Shown here in pieces: positions 36,716-47,593 of a DNA stretch of 64,000 bases. The notes beneath the pieces were generated by a model, which was not told where the DNA came from, made no database searches, and saw only the letters and a program-made list of their open reading frames with translations. Position 1 is the stretch's first letter. Every line of letters starts with the position of its first letter. The position numbers and the translations under genes are program-made. Source of the DNA: Gnetum montanum (lineage: Eukaryota; Streptophyta; Gnetopsida; Gnetales; Gnetaceae); the NCBI GenBank assembly GCA_015680685.1, contig MNCI01019033.1:343643-407642 (forward strand), given 5' to 3'.

Positions 36716-38653
36716 TTATTGGAGGTGACATATGGTGGAGGTGAGTATCAAAATATTATGGATATGATGCATGGTGAGAGGTGTGAGGTGATGATCTTGT
36801 GTAAGATGTTGTGGGATAATGATATTCAGGAGAGTGGTAGTAGTGATTTGAAGTAGAGGAAGTAAAAATAGTTGGTAAAATAGGGTGTGGAACATAATAT
36901 CTTTGTGGGTTTGGTTTGTAGGAAGGATAGGGCTGGTTTGGTGGTGGCCTTTTCCATGACTGTGGTTGTTGCCACTACGGTCGATACCAATGTTGAGGTT
37001 GGTAATAAGTCCTCCTAGGATAGTATGGTTGGTTTTGGGGTTTTCTAAAATTACTGTGTGAAAGAGGAAATCTCTTGGGCATATACTTCTGTACAAACTT
37101 CGAATTTAATGCCCCTACCCAATACTCATGTAGATGCAACAAGACTGGGCAATTGCCCTTTGGATGGTCATATAGGCAAATGTCACATCCACTATCCTCT
37201 TTGATGGTTGAGTCTATAACCTCTTCTTCTATGACCATTTCCCCTTCTTACCAAAAAGTGTCCCTAGCTATTTCTTGGTTCTTTTTTTTCTCATTTTTTT
37301 GTGATCACTTGATTTATTTTGTATTACTCTCTCCCCTATGATTTCTTCGCAAGTTTTATATTTTTCATTCATTGATTCCAACATCTTGTCCAAATTTTCT
37401 TTAATCTCAATGATAGAATTTTGTATTGGTAAGGTCCATTGTAAAATCACCTCATCAAGAGCTACCTCTTTTTACTTATCATAGATATGGATGCTTTTCT
37501 TTTGTAGAGTTGGATCCTAGTTATTTTCCTCTATATTCTCTCATCTATATAGCTCTACTTCTTCTTTTGCCACATGCTTGATTAAATCTTTGATCTAATG
37601 GGTTCATATCTCATATAATTGACATGGAGCATACATCCCAAGGGTCTCCCTTGTTTCATTATGAAGCCTATCTATGATGTGGAAAAGTTTCCTTTCCTCA
37701 GACAAACCACAGCTTGGGCATTTATGTAGTAGTGAATAGTATCTATTCAAGGCCACTTCCAAGGGTTCATGATTTTATTGCTTCCACTCTTGGATTTATC
37801 TCCTCAGGTTGGACACCCTCACATAGGCTTGGTATTTTTCATTGAAAATTTCTAGCATTGTGAACCATTGGCAAATGGAACTTGGTTCCAATGATAAATA
37901 CCACACTTCAGCTTTGTTGATTAGTGTCCTAGGAAAGAGCTTAAGCTTTTTCCACCCACATTCAATGTTTTATGAGACATAGGCATCATGGAAGGCTTGT
38001 AGATGATGTTGTGGATCTAAATTGTAGCTTCCTACAAATTTAGGGATATTGTTTATATCAAGCCTAGGCAAGCGACTATCCTTGTGAAGCCTATGAGGTA
38101 TCTTAACTACCTCCATGATCTCCATTAGGCTCTTAGTGACCAACAAGTGTGTATCATCATTAGACAAGTTGTGATGAAAATTTCTATTTCTATTTGTTTG
38201 ATTACAATAATCTTGCCTATGCTTGTTGTGATGTCTTCGATTTTGCCCTTGGGTCTGATTCCTATCTTTATCTTGACCCTGTAGTGGAGCTCTATCTCTA
38301 TACCTATGTTCATTTTCATTATAACTAGATGTTGAAGAGGAAGAGGAAGATGAGAAACTAGGAGAATTTCCATGGCTTCTATAGTTCTTCTCATGGTCCC
38401 TTGATTTATCTTGTTTAAGTTTAGAGGAGGTCCTATGCCTTAAGGCCCTCCTTATTCTAGGACTTTCTCCATATCCTCTAGGATTGTTTACACTAGTTGA
38501 ATGTAGTCTTTGGATGTAGTAATGATCTAAATGAGCATAGAAAATACTTGTTTGAGGTTGTTCACTCTAATTTTCTTTAGTATATATCCTATCATTTCTC
38601 CTATGAGTGTTCTCATTAGACAGTGCATTATGGGGCCTATGTGAAGAAGACAT
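36716..38653 (-). pseudogene. Athila-like gag
   Basis: Capsid/nucleocapsid gene of the Athila-like element. ATG at 38653 (MSSSHRPHNALSNENTHRR), 133 bp from the primer-binding site; a stop comes at about 38574, and the same frame is then open to 37970. Order: Ser/Arg/Asn-rich N-terminus, then RLDINNIPKFVGSYNLDPQ, then the retrotransposon-gag core at about 37930-37650 (AEVWYLSLEPSSICQWF, EIFNEKYQAYVRVSNLRRQI, CPSCGLSEERKLFHIIDRLH), then a zinc knuckle near 37187 (CDICLYDHPKGNC, fitting CX2CX3HX4C of Athila gag), and a Pro/Tyr/Gln-rich tail. About six stops. Start chosen for its position after the primer-binding site. Confidence 0.88.
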
Positions 38654-38767
38654 GGTTTTGTCTGATAATTTGTATAACTTAAAATATTAATGTTTTCTAA
38701 AAGATAGATCATTAATACCTTTACAGTGATCGTGTATAATATAACTAATCTAAATAACTAGCACCAT

Positions 38768-38785
38768 CCTTGACAATAGTGCCAA
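38768..38785 (-). promoter_or_regulatory. Primer-binding site, tRNA-Asp type
   Basis: On the minus strand TTGGCACTATTGTCAAGG directly follows the 5' LTR. It resembles the TGGCGCCGTTGCCGGGGA site of Athila/Tat elements. Confidence 0.7.
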
Positions 38786-39720
38786 TGATGAGTGGTGAGG
38801 TACCCCTATGCCCAACCATATGAATCACAAGTGTTCATGCACGATTCGGTCAAATTCCATGGATGGAACTAGTTGTGGCATCTAGATCACTATTCCTTGA
38901 TTGTAGTTCACTCTCTTTCCACTTGCACTAGTGGTAGCTTTGTCATGTATGATTTAGTCTAGAGTGAGGCATATGATTTTTATTATTTTATATTTTATTA
39001 TTCTAGAATTAATAATAGGTTGAAACTTAATTTATAATCAATTCAACTAATCTAATTGCTAATTAATAATAAACTACCCTAACATTAGTATCTGACCCCA
39101 CTTCCTGTGCATACCCTAAACACATATAACACTACTGGGTTATCAAACATTAAGTGTTGCTGGGATTACCAAGAGTCATATGCATGCTCAAAGCAATTGT
39201 ACTTATGTGCTTAATTAATTAACGTCCATGAAAATGTAAATATTAACTAAGTATATGAAAAGTAAATTGCATGGAAAGTAAATCTAATCTAAGCCAAAGT
39301 GCTACAATGAATAAGAATCAATCTCAATCTTATTTTCACTAATGGAATATGTCTAGGTACATTGCTAGTTGAATAAGACTTTGTACAACTAACTCAGATC
39401 CACTTTGTGGGAACTCACTGACTATTCTCTAAGATTACTGAATAAAATTGCAAGAATTCAGCTACACTATTAACAAAACTATGAAAAAATAATGTAAAAG
39501 CTATTTCAAATTTGACTTAAAATGGGAGCCCAGTCACTAAATTTATAGGCTAGAGTATATACCTTGACGTTGGATACCTAATGTCACATCCAAACCCTGA
39601 TGTCATGTACTTGATGTCATAGCTCAGACATTGCATACCTGACATCAGAATAGATAGAAAATAGTGATTCATCAAATGTCAAGGCTCCAATGCCAAGGCT
39701 AGGCAAATCATGACTCATCG
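38786..39720 (-). repeat. 5' LTR of the Athila-like element
   Basis: 935 bp, partner of 32680-33556. The outer end reads CTCATCG on the plus strand (for CTCATCA), followed by target duplication CTAAG. Confidence 0.9.
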
Positions 39721-40547
39721 CTAAGGTAATTATTTTTCTTTATTATATTAGAAAGATGAGTGTGTTCTTTCTAGTGGAGGGAAGGGGGCTTGTTGGAACT
39801 AGAAATAATTGAAACATAGGAATACCCCAAGATTTATAGAGGTTTATAATTTAGTGCTATTTAGTAGAATTGAACTTGTGACCTGGGGTTACTAGGCCAA
39901 GACCCATACCACTGGGTAATACTTCAATATTATGTGTTATGTTCTTTCTAGTGGTTAACAAAGAATTGGTTTTTATGTAATATTTTGGTTTCTTTGGAGT
40001 TGAGGAAATAAACATTATAATGTTCTAGCTAGTATTATTTAGTCCTTTCTAAGGATACATGTGGGATGTTTTCTAATTCTTTCATATCACTAAGAAATAT
40101 GCTTCTCCTTTAGATCTAATTATCTCTAATATATTTGATTTCTTTATCTTTGATTTTTCTTAAGTGGATTTTATCTCTTTGGAATTCTCATATGGGAGAT
40201 TCTAAAATACATTTAAAATCTTCAACTAATGTTAAAATTTTTGTTGATTCTTAGAATGTAAATCTACAAGTTTTTAAACAAAAATTTGTGACATCTACTT
40301 CTAGTGATGATGATGCAACTAAGATGATTTTATTCTTTTTGATTATGTATACAAGTCTTTGATAGTTTCTATTACATCACAATATGTATTCATTCAAATT
40401 TTGGGTTACATACCTCATAATTGAATTTTTAATTTACACTTAAATGATGTAATGAAAAAGAATGATAGTCAAGTTATTGAGGCTAGGTATTCTTCTCATG
40501 TTTTTCTTATTGAGCTAGACAATGCTTCAATGGTGTAGCACACCTTG
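39721..40547. other. Spacer between two full-length elements
   Basis: Older host sequence flanked by the insertions at 39720 and 40548. It contains a tRNA-like SINE candidate (39795-39935). The remainder (40000-40540) has weak open runs on the plus strand, none recognised. The sequence continues at 47589 after the next insertion. Confidence 0.4.
39795..39935 (-). mobile_element. tRNA-derived SINE candidate
   Basis: On the minus strand an A-box-like TTACCCAGTGGTATGGGTC is followed about 40 nt on by a B-box-like AGTTCAATTCT, the spacing of a Pol III internal promoter. It ends with ATAAATCTTGGGGTATTCC. A partial relative with TCTTGGGGTATACC lies near 47760. No poly-A tail or target duplication was identified, so it remains a candidate. 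Confidence 0.4.
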
Positions 40548-41122
40548 TGTAATGCCTCTATTCTCAAATTTTGTTGTTACATAACAAAGATGGTGCCTCT
40601 TTATAACAAATGTTATCATTATTTTAATAATACCCAAAAGGAGAGTTGTAATTGAGGCTTGCAAGGACATGTTGTAATAATGGCCATCTCTCTCGACGTA
40701 GCCTTTTGGGGGTTTGACCTAAGGCATTTATACCTGGGAATTAGAAGTCATATCAGCATGGAGTTGTGGAGTTGGTAAAGACCAATAATGAGTGCCAAGT
40801 GAAGTAGGACAGAAAGGAAATTGGCCATCCCTTTTGGCCAATTGTAGGCCTAACCATGGTGGCAGTGCTAAATTGCCTCTAAGGGATAAATTCTTAAAGA
40901 AGAAAATCCCAAGAAACACTCTCAAAGCATGATCTAGATATACTATTTTGCATCAATAAAGCATTATTTCCTATTTCTTTGTGCATTGTACTTATTATTT
41001 TCTTTATTCTTAATGTTGAATTTTACATACATTTGACATTTGTTATGTTATCATCTTATGCCTAATGTCTAATATAACTTATATTTGATGTTTGCCATAA
41101 CATCCAAGAATGGGATATCACA
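40548..41122 (+). repeat. 5' LTR of the pol-less element
   Basis: 575 bp, TGTAATGCC...ATATCACA. Shared landmarks with the other copies: GGTTTGACCTAAGG, TTTATACCTxGG, TAGGCCTAACCATGGTGG, AGAGCATGATCTAGATA and TATTTGACATTTG-like text. Confidence 0.9.
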
Positions 41123-41124
41123 TT

Positions 41125-41140
41125 TGGTATTAGAGCACAT
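41125..41140 (+). promoter_or_regulatory. Primer-binding site, tRNA-iMet type
   Basis: TGGTATTAGAGCACAT lies 2 bp after the 5' LTR, close to TGGTATCAGAGC. Confidence 0.8.
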
Positions 41141-41990
41141 CGCGACACAAGGGCCATTTAGAACCATGGGCTGACTACAACTTGATGATGAAGCATGGAT
41201 CCATGACCTAGGAAGAGTCATTGACTACCACTAGATGCACCACATATCTGATGATCTATGTAAGCTAAAGGATACTGTTGATGCCAACATTGTCCATCCT
41301 AGGCATGAGGCCATGACTTATTAGGCTAATCACTAAGGTATGGTTTCATGATTTGAATAGGGGTGCTTTCAATGATTTTAAAATTATTCTAGAAGACTGC
41401 AAAATAGCATAAATAATTTAGTAGATTTGCAATTCTCTCAAATAGAGATGAGAATTTGTGGCCTTGTTTTTCCCTTGGTAAAAACATCACATGTTCATAT
41501 TTCCAATACATGTGATCATTCATGCTTCGAAGGTCCTAGAAGAATGTGAAGCTATTACTAAATTAGAGTATGATGGACTATGCTAGAATTTTGGGCTTCA
41601 TTTAAATAAAAATTTAAAACACAAACATAATGCTGATATTTGTATATGTTAGTCACTTCAAATGAATCTTTCCATTCTTTAGATTTTACAATGTTTGTCA
41701 GTGACTTGGCCTGTTTGATAAGGATATGATAATTTAAACTCTTCTTACAAAGATAAAGATTTTATTATGTGCAAGAGATAGCTAGAAAACCAAGTGGACT
41801 TAACTAGCGGTGGCTATCATGTGGACGTTACGCATTGGTAACTAATGAGGTGGTGGTTGATGTTATGCACAAGTAACCACTGGTGTGTTGGAGGAGGTGG
41901 TGGACATGGGCATTTAATGGGATTGGTGGATGCTGTTTATAAAAATAGTGAGTGAGTAGTAGGAATGGGAGAAATATGGGGGTGGATTTG

Positions 41991-42011
41991 CTCTCTCTCT
42001 CTCTCTCTCTC
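41991..42011. repeat. (CT)n microsatellite
   Basis: Twenty-one bases of uninterrupted CT repeat, with shorter CTCTCT tracts at about 42030 and 42105, downstream of a TATA-like sequence at 41936. Confidence 0.9.
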
Positions 42012-43869
42012 AGGGGAATCTTAGCAAGGCCTCCCTCTCTCTTGGGAAAAATGGTGTATGATGGATGGTGACATTGAGATCAGTGGCAATAGAGATCTTG
42101 GCCTCCCTCTCTCTCAGAAATAGCAACGATGCATGGCCCTCCATGGCAGCAATGTCCTAGTGGTAGACATTGTAGGGGGTGTTAGTGGTGGCAAGTGTAT
42201 TAGAGGTAGAGGGCAATAATAGTTGAAGATGGCATCAAGAATTTCAGTGTGTAAGAGTCAGTAGTAGTATTTGAGAGTTGATAGTAGTGGTATGGATGAT
42301 GCGCAATGATAGTGAACACAACCATGAATGGTAGTGGTAATGACAGTGAACAATGGTAGTGTGCGATGGAAAATGATAGTGCATGATATCAAATGATGGA
42401 GTGTGGAGGTGTGAGAGTAGTGTGTGGTGGTACGTGATCAGTAGACTGGTGATGTTTGTGGTGGTAGGGTTTGCTTCAATGGTTAGATGGCATGTTGTAG
42501 GTGGCGATCATGCACGTGGTAGAAACTACAGCGTGTGGCACAAGCATGCACATGGTAGTTAGTAGCTGCAGGTGGTAGTCAGTGATGGTTAGTGGTGGTC
42601 TACAACAGTGACCATTAGAGATAACACATCTCTCTTCCTCTTTGTGCAATGTCCTCCCTCTCTTCCCCACACTACAAGGGTTTGAAGAAGAGGATCCACT
42701 CTCATTTTGAACAAGAGTAGGTAGCAAGCAACAACAATGAGTTGCAGTAGCAAGAGACTGGGGAGAATTTTAAATTTACATTTAGTAGTTATTTTACTGT
42801 TTTCTCTTCAAGCCTTAAAATTTAATATAGTTATTCAATTTAAATTTTCCAAATTTTTTGGTTTGATTTACCTTTCAGAATGCTACATTGCCTTTTCTAG
42901 TTGAGATTATTTTTAGGTTTTCATAGCCATATGAGGGGCAACCTAGGTAATAGTCTCCTTAAACAAGTTTTTTTGGGTGTTTATGTGTCCAAAATTTATG
43001 CATCAACAAACACCTTTCCATTAATTTCATGAATAATTGAATAGGCATCTATAAGAGAGATAGATCCCACCAACCAACAAAATTCTTTCTTTGATATCAT
43101 TAATCGAGGAAGATCTCATTATGCCTCATCAAGATTTATCAATTGCAAGAGATGTTGATGAGACAAGAATACGCCAGTCAAAGTAACTCTTACCCATCCT
43201 ATAGTGATGTTGGAAATATTAATTGATTAAGATGATTGTTAAGTTTCTTCCTAAGGTTAAGGGTAGTAACCATGGTCTAAATTAACGTTATGTTGTTTGG
43301 AATCAACTATTCCTAAACACCAAATGCCTATAACTTGATGTTATTTATCCTACTTAAGACCTAGATATTGGCAAGTTTAAGGGACTCAGCCATAAGATTG
43401 TCTCATTCTTAGTTAACTAATAGGAATTATTACCATGAGACCCATAGGGAAACCAATCCTCAGTGAATGAATTTATCATAATCTTCTTCTTAATATTTCT
43501 CTAGGGTATAACCATGATATGAGAGAACAAACCTACATCATACTTGCCAATTTATAAGATCAAAGTATCATATTGTTGTTCGAGGATCAATATATCATTT
43601 ATAATTAAATCCCAAGTCATCTAGAAGTCATCATGATACCCATATGTTAGCCTAGTAATGTTAATTTGACAAAATAGACTATTTTAGTCCTTCAAATCAT
43701 GAAAATTCAACTTAGCTTTTGGACCCTAAAACCATATCCAACACATAGTACTCTTCAAGACAATTCTAACAATACAAATTTTGTCCCAATCGAACTTATA
43801 GTTTGGGAGATATTGTAGTTTTAATTTTCTTGTTATGCATGCATTATGAAAAATAATAAATTATTAAAT

Positions 43870-43985
43870 TATTTATTTAAAAAATTTAAAATTTTACATC
43901 AAGAATCAAACCTGGAATCTCCCTTTACCCAAATCAAACTCACATCGTATCATCAGTCGAACCATCATGTCAACCATCAAGGTAA
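43870..43985 (-). other. Weak tRNA-like sequence
   Basis: On the minus strand a B-box-like CAGGTTTGATTCTTGATG lies downstream of an A-box-like TTGACATGATGGTTCGACTG. Spacing is plausible for a tRNA-derived repeat but the boxes are degenerate. Confidence 0.2.
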
Positions 43986-45150
43986 GATAGAATAAAATAA
44001 TATTAAAAGGTTAAAAAAAAAAAATAACTTAATGTTAAAATTTTTGGGGTTTGAAATTGACGTGCTAATCTTCGGCTCATGTCTCTTGTGCTATCATTGT
44101 TGCTACCATGGGTTACCATTGAAATCCTCATCATGTCTTATGCTATGTTTCTCATCATGTTCCACCACAACCATGCTTAGTATTTGTCCTTATGACATGG
44201 CTTGTGCCAATGCTGCTACCATCATCGACATTATTGCCTAAATCACAAGAAAAGCCACAAGTGTTTTTAGTTGTCTATGGTGACCGTGGATAGCATCGGC
44301 ACTAATGAAAGCCACCTTTCCCAGTGCACCATGGACACCATCAATGTTAGGAAAAGATGCCTCCCCCAACACCCCACAGACATTGTCAAAGTTGAGAAAA
44401 GTTGCCTCTCAGGTAGTTTTAGCAACTGATTTTCCCATTAGTTAACAAATATTTTTAAAATTTTCAAATAATAGAAAATGTGATATTGATGTTTAGGTGA
44501 TAAAAGTGGAAATGTTAGAAGGTGCAAAAATTTAAAAATTAATTCAAATTTACCTTTTGATAGTAACTAAGTTAAGAACCTTATAATTAAGTAAGCTTGT
44601 TCTAGAGTAGTACTGGGATGGATGACCTCTCTAGAAGTCTCATTTATCGTGCCTTAAATCTTGGAATCTATAAGCCATAAATTTTGATTCTAGAAGTATT
44701 TCTCAATGAACAAAGACATTTTCTATAGATTTCTACCTCTCAAATATAATGGTGAAGTTAGATTTGCCTCATGAAGCTTCAAAAATTAGTTTTAACTCCT
44801 TGCCTAACATGGTGCCTCAAGACCTTTAGAGTCTCTATTTCTAGTGTAACTTGGGCATACAATGCCAATTTCTAACATATGAACAATAAAATCCAACATT
44901 TTTCACCTTTCTAAACTCAATGATGAGGTTAGATTTATCATCTATGTATTCAAAAATTAGATGATATCTTAAATTGTGTCTTAATAGATCATAACTTAGG
45001 GTAACTAATCATGTTTAACAATTAATTGTTGGGACTGACAAATTTAACCTTTTAGGCCTTAATATTAAGTGCTTAATCTGTGTAGATAGTCTTATATCAC
45101 TAACCCCTAGTGTGTTATTAGTTACACTATCAAAGTTAATTTTTGAAGAG

Positions 45151-45238
45151 AGGGGGTGGGGGGATTTGGGCATGCCCGACGATTGTGGGGGTGGGGGGAT
45201 TTGGGCATGCCCGACGATTGTGGGGGTGGGGGAAGGGG
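45151..45238. repeat. 35-bp G-rich tandem repeat
   Basis: GGGCATGCCCGACGATTGTG occurs at 45168 and 45203 (period 35), separated by GGGGGTGGGGGG runs, with a further G-run after. The unit holds the palindrome GGGCATGCCC and several G-tracts on the plus strand. Confidence 0.85.
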
Positions 45239-47006
45239 GGCAAGGGTGAGGGGTAGAAAGAAAGGTCACTAAAAAGTCTAGGTAATGTAGCTATTTGTTA
45301 CTAACAAGATTAGTTGGAGAAATAGTTGATGAATTAATTGATGAACGAGTTGGTAAACTAGAATGGTTAAGGACATATAGATCAATTCATCCTGTAACCA
45401 AATCCTACAAAAAAACATGAAGAGTCATAATCTTATTCCAACAAGGTGTATGATAGCCATAAAGAATAATGGTTGAGGAGAGAATCCAAGAATGAGAATG
45501 AAAGTATTAACACATAATGTGATGGCAAGATTCCTAGATAGTGAGAAAACATTCTTTATGTTAACCATGGGCATTTGACTAGGATGAGTATCAATATCCA
45601 TGCATCTTAGCAGAGTTACAAGATTTGGATGTTGATTTTTTATACCTATAAGAAGTTTCACCATGGAAAATCCTACTCTAAATCCAACTAGACTTGGAAA
45701 ATATGGGATACAGAGGCATTTAGAAGTAGAAAGATTCTTGTGGAGCTTCTTCTTTTAAGTCATATAAATTAGCCTATTATAGAAATCACAACATGGATGG
45801 TTGTACAATTTTTTATAAAGAAGCCAAGTTTGAATGAGTACAAAAAATTGAATGGAGTTTAGAAACTTCAAATCATGGAAAAAAAATAGTCAAGGTTCTA
45901 GAGAAGCTAGATAGCTTTGGTAGTGATACTAAAAACCCATTTATTAGGAGGATATGTATGTGTAGTTAACACACATTTAATTGTCAAATCAACATGTCCA
46001 GATGTTAGACTAGACCAAAGGACATACTTTATCAAGAAAATAGAGGAAAGTTTGAAGAATAAGTTATTTCTAAGCCATATCGATTTGATTCAGTGCTAAT
46101 TTTCCTTTGTGGAGACTTCAACACAAAATTTGATAGTAGTATTTATTAGTTCTCAAAATATGGATGTAGAAAAAAAATCCTTGGAAGATGAACTCGATTT
46201 AAAGAAGATGTTCCCATCAATTCAACATACAGTTCCATTAGCAAGTGCATATTCTACTTGCTTTGAATCTTCAATAGATAAATCAAATCTCAAAATTTAG
46301 GAATAGATAATGTTGATGGATAGTATTCATCAAGAACCATAGTTTATCATGTACTCTACCACAATTAATGAAGATGGGTCAACAACATTCTTATTGAGAT
46401 ATTAGACTATATTTGGTAGGATGTCTAATTCTTCCAAGTTACCAAGTTACTAGAGTTTATTTTTAAAGAAGAACTTTAGAAAAAGCAAGATCAAGCCCTT
46501 CCATCTTGAATAAGACCATTTGATCATATACCACTTATGGTAGAATTACAAATACTTCCATTAATTCCTAAAGTTGATCAAGATTAGGAAGTATCTTAAT
46601 CTTAATTTTATTTATGATTTTCATAATTTTGTTTAATGTTTAATTCATATTTTAATTAGATAAGTAAGATATCTAGGGTAATATAAGTTTGGAATAAGGA
46701 TTTGCCCTACCTTGACTTAGATAATTAGATATGAGTTGCACTTTGTGTGATCCTGGTTAGGACTGGTGATTAGTAGTTAGTAGACCTTTAATTCATCACT
46801 TATCATTATCTTAGAAAATAAGGTAAGTATTAATAAAGTAATATTTACATGTCCATATATTCTTCTCACATATGTCATGTTTGTAGAATAAGTAAGAACC
46901 AGCTTCAAGTTCAAAGAAGAAATCAAATTATTTAAGCATAGGATCATAAAAAGAGCATTGGAGCTAGAAAAATATAGTGAACGTGGACTCATTCAAGGAC
47001 AAATAA

Positions 47007-47024
47007 AACCTAAGGGGGATAGAT
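47007..47024 (+). other. Polypurine tract of the pol-less element
   Basis: AAACCTAAGGGGGATAGAT immediately precedes the 3' LTR. Confidence 0.7.
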
Positions 47025-47588
47025 TGTAATGTCAATATTTGCAAATGTTGATGTTGCATAACAAAGATGGTAACAATTGTTATCATTATTGTAATAAGAC
47101 TTGAAAGGGGAGTTGTAATTGAGAATTGAAAGGGAATGTTGTAATAATGGACATGTCTCTCGAGGTAACCTTTGGAGTTTTAACTTACGATATTTATACC
47201 TAGGCATTAGAGGTCATATTTGCATGGAGTGGCGAAGCCGATATAGGTGAGTAACAAGTGTTGGGTAGAGTGGGATAGAAAGAGGACTTGCCATTCCTTT
47301 TGGATGGTTGTAGGCCTATCTATGGTTGTAGTGCTAGATTACCTTTAAGGGATAAATTTTAAAGGAAGAAAATCCCATGGAACACTCTTAGAGCATGATC
47401 TAGATACACTATTCTACATCAATGTAGCATTTTTTCTTCTTTTCTTCTATATTTTCCTTATTATTTTCTTTACATTTAATGTCAAATGTTACATATATTT
47501 GACATTTGCTATGTTATCATATTATGCCTAATGTTTAATATAATGTATATTTGATGTTTGCCATGACATCTAGGAATGAGATGTTACA
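47025..47588 (+). repeat. 3' LTR of the pol-less element
   Basis: 564 bp, TGTAATGTC...ATGTTACA, followed by target duplication CCTTG. Homologous along its length to 40548-41122 and 60465-60990. Confidence 0.9.
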
Positions 47589-47593
47589 CCTTG

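Larger units (their letters stand above)
32680..39720 (-). mobile_element. Full-length Athila-like, gag-only LTR element
   Basis: A 7.0-kb element. LTRs are at 32680-33556 and 38786-39720. In minus orientation they start TGATGAGTCATGATT and end CCACTCATCA, with one degenerate base at each outer end. The perfect target duplication is CTAAG (32675-32679 and 39721-39725). The primer-binding site next to the right LTR and the polypurine tract next to the left LTR fix minus orientation. Inside are gag at 36716-38653, a 7 x 94-bp array at 35191-35848 and otherwise no recognisable protease, RT or integrase. LTRs differ at many sites (roughly 85-90% identical by eye over the first 230 bp), so the insertion is old. 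It is non-autonomous in its present form. Confidence 0.92.
41141..47006. other. Interior of the pol-less element
   Basis: No domain assigned. 41141-41800 has gag-position sequence with many stops and no motif. 41810-42750 is GT/GGT-rich and contains a TATA-like TTTATAAAAATAG (41936), which could be a nested LTR or captured promoter. 43000-45000 is AT-rich with a diverged duplication (near 44740 and 44906). 45660-46540 has plus-strand runs of moderate length without recognisable motifs. Confidence 0.35.
40548..47588 (+). mobile_element. Full-length LTR element without recognisable pol
   Basis: A 7.0-kb element with LTRs at 40548-41122 and 47025-47588 (TGTAATG...CA), a perfect 5-bp target duplication CCTTG (40543-40547 and 47589-47593), an initiator-Met-type primer-binding site and a polypurine tract. 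A third LTR of the family stands alone at 60465-60990. The 5.9-kb interior has no identifiable gag, RT or integrase; instead it holds low-complexity GGT/GTGGTAG-rich sequence (41810-42600), a CT microsatellite and a G-rich repeat. It resembles large retrotransposon derivatives, or an element whose coding region has decayed or been replaced by nested insertions. Confidence 0.9.

Noticed and set aside
42476-42727. Minus-strand frame rich in Cys/His/Thr
   Set aside because: It derives from low-complexity GGT/GTGGTAG sequence, and no motif is conserved.
43870-43985. A functional tRNA gene
   Set aside because: Only degenerate A and B boxes, with no cloverleaf I could fold by eye; kept as a weak tRNA-like repeat.
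32680-47588. Equal lengths (7041 bp) of the two neighbouring full-length elements as a sign of relatedness
   Set aside because: LTRs, primer sites, orientation and interiors differ; the equal length appears to be coincidence.
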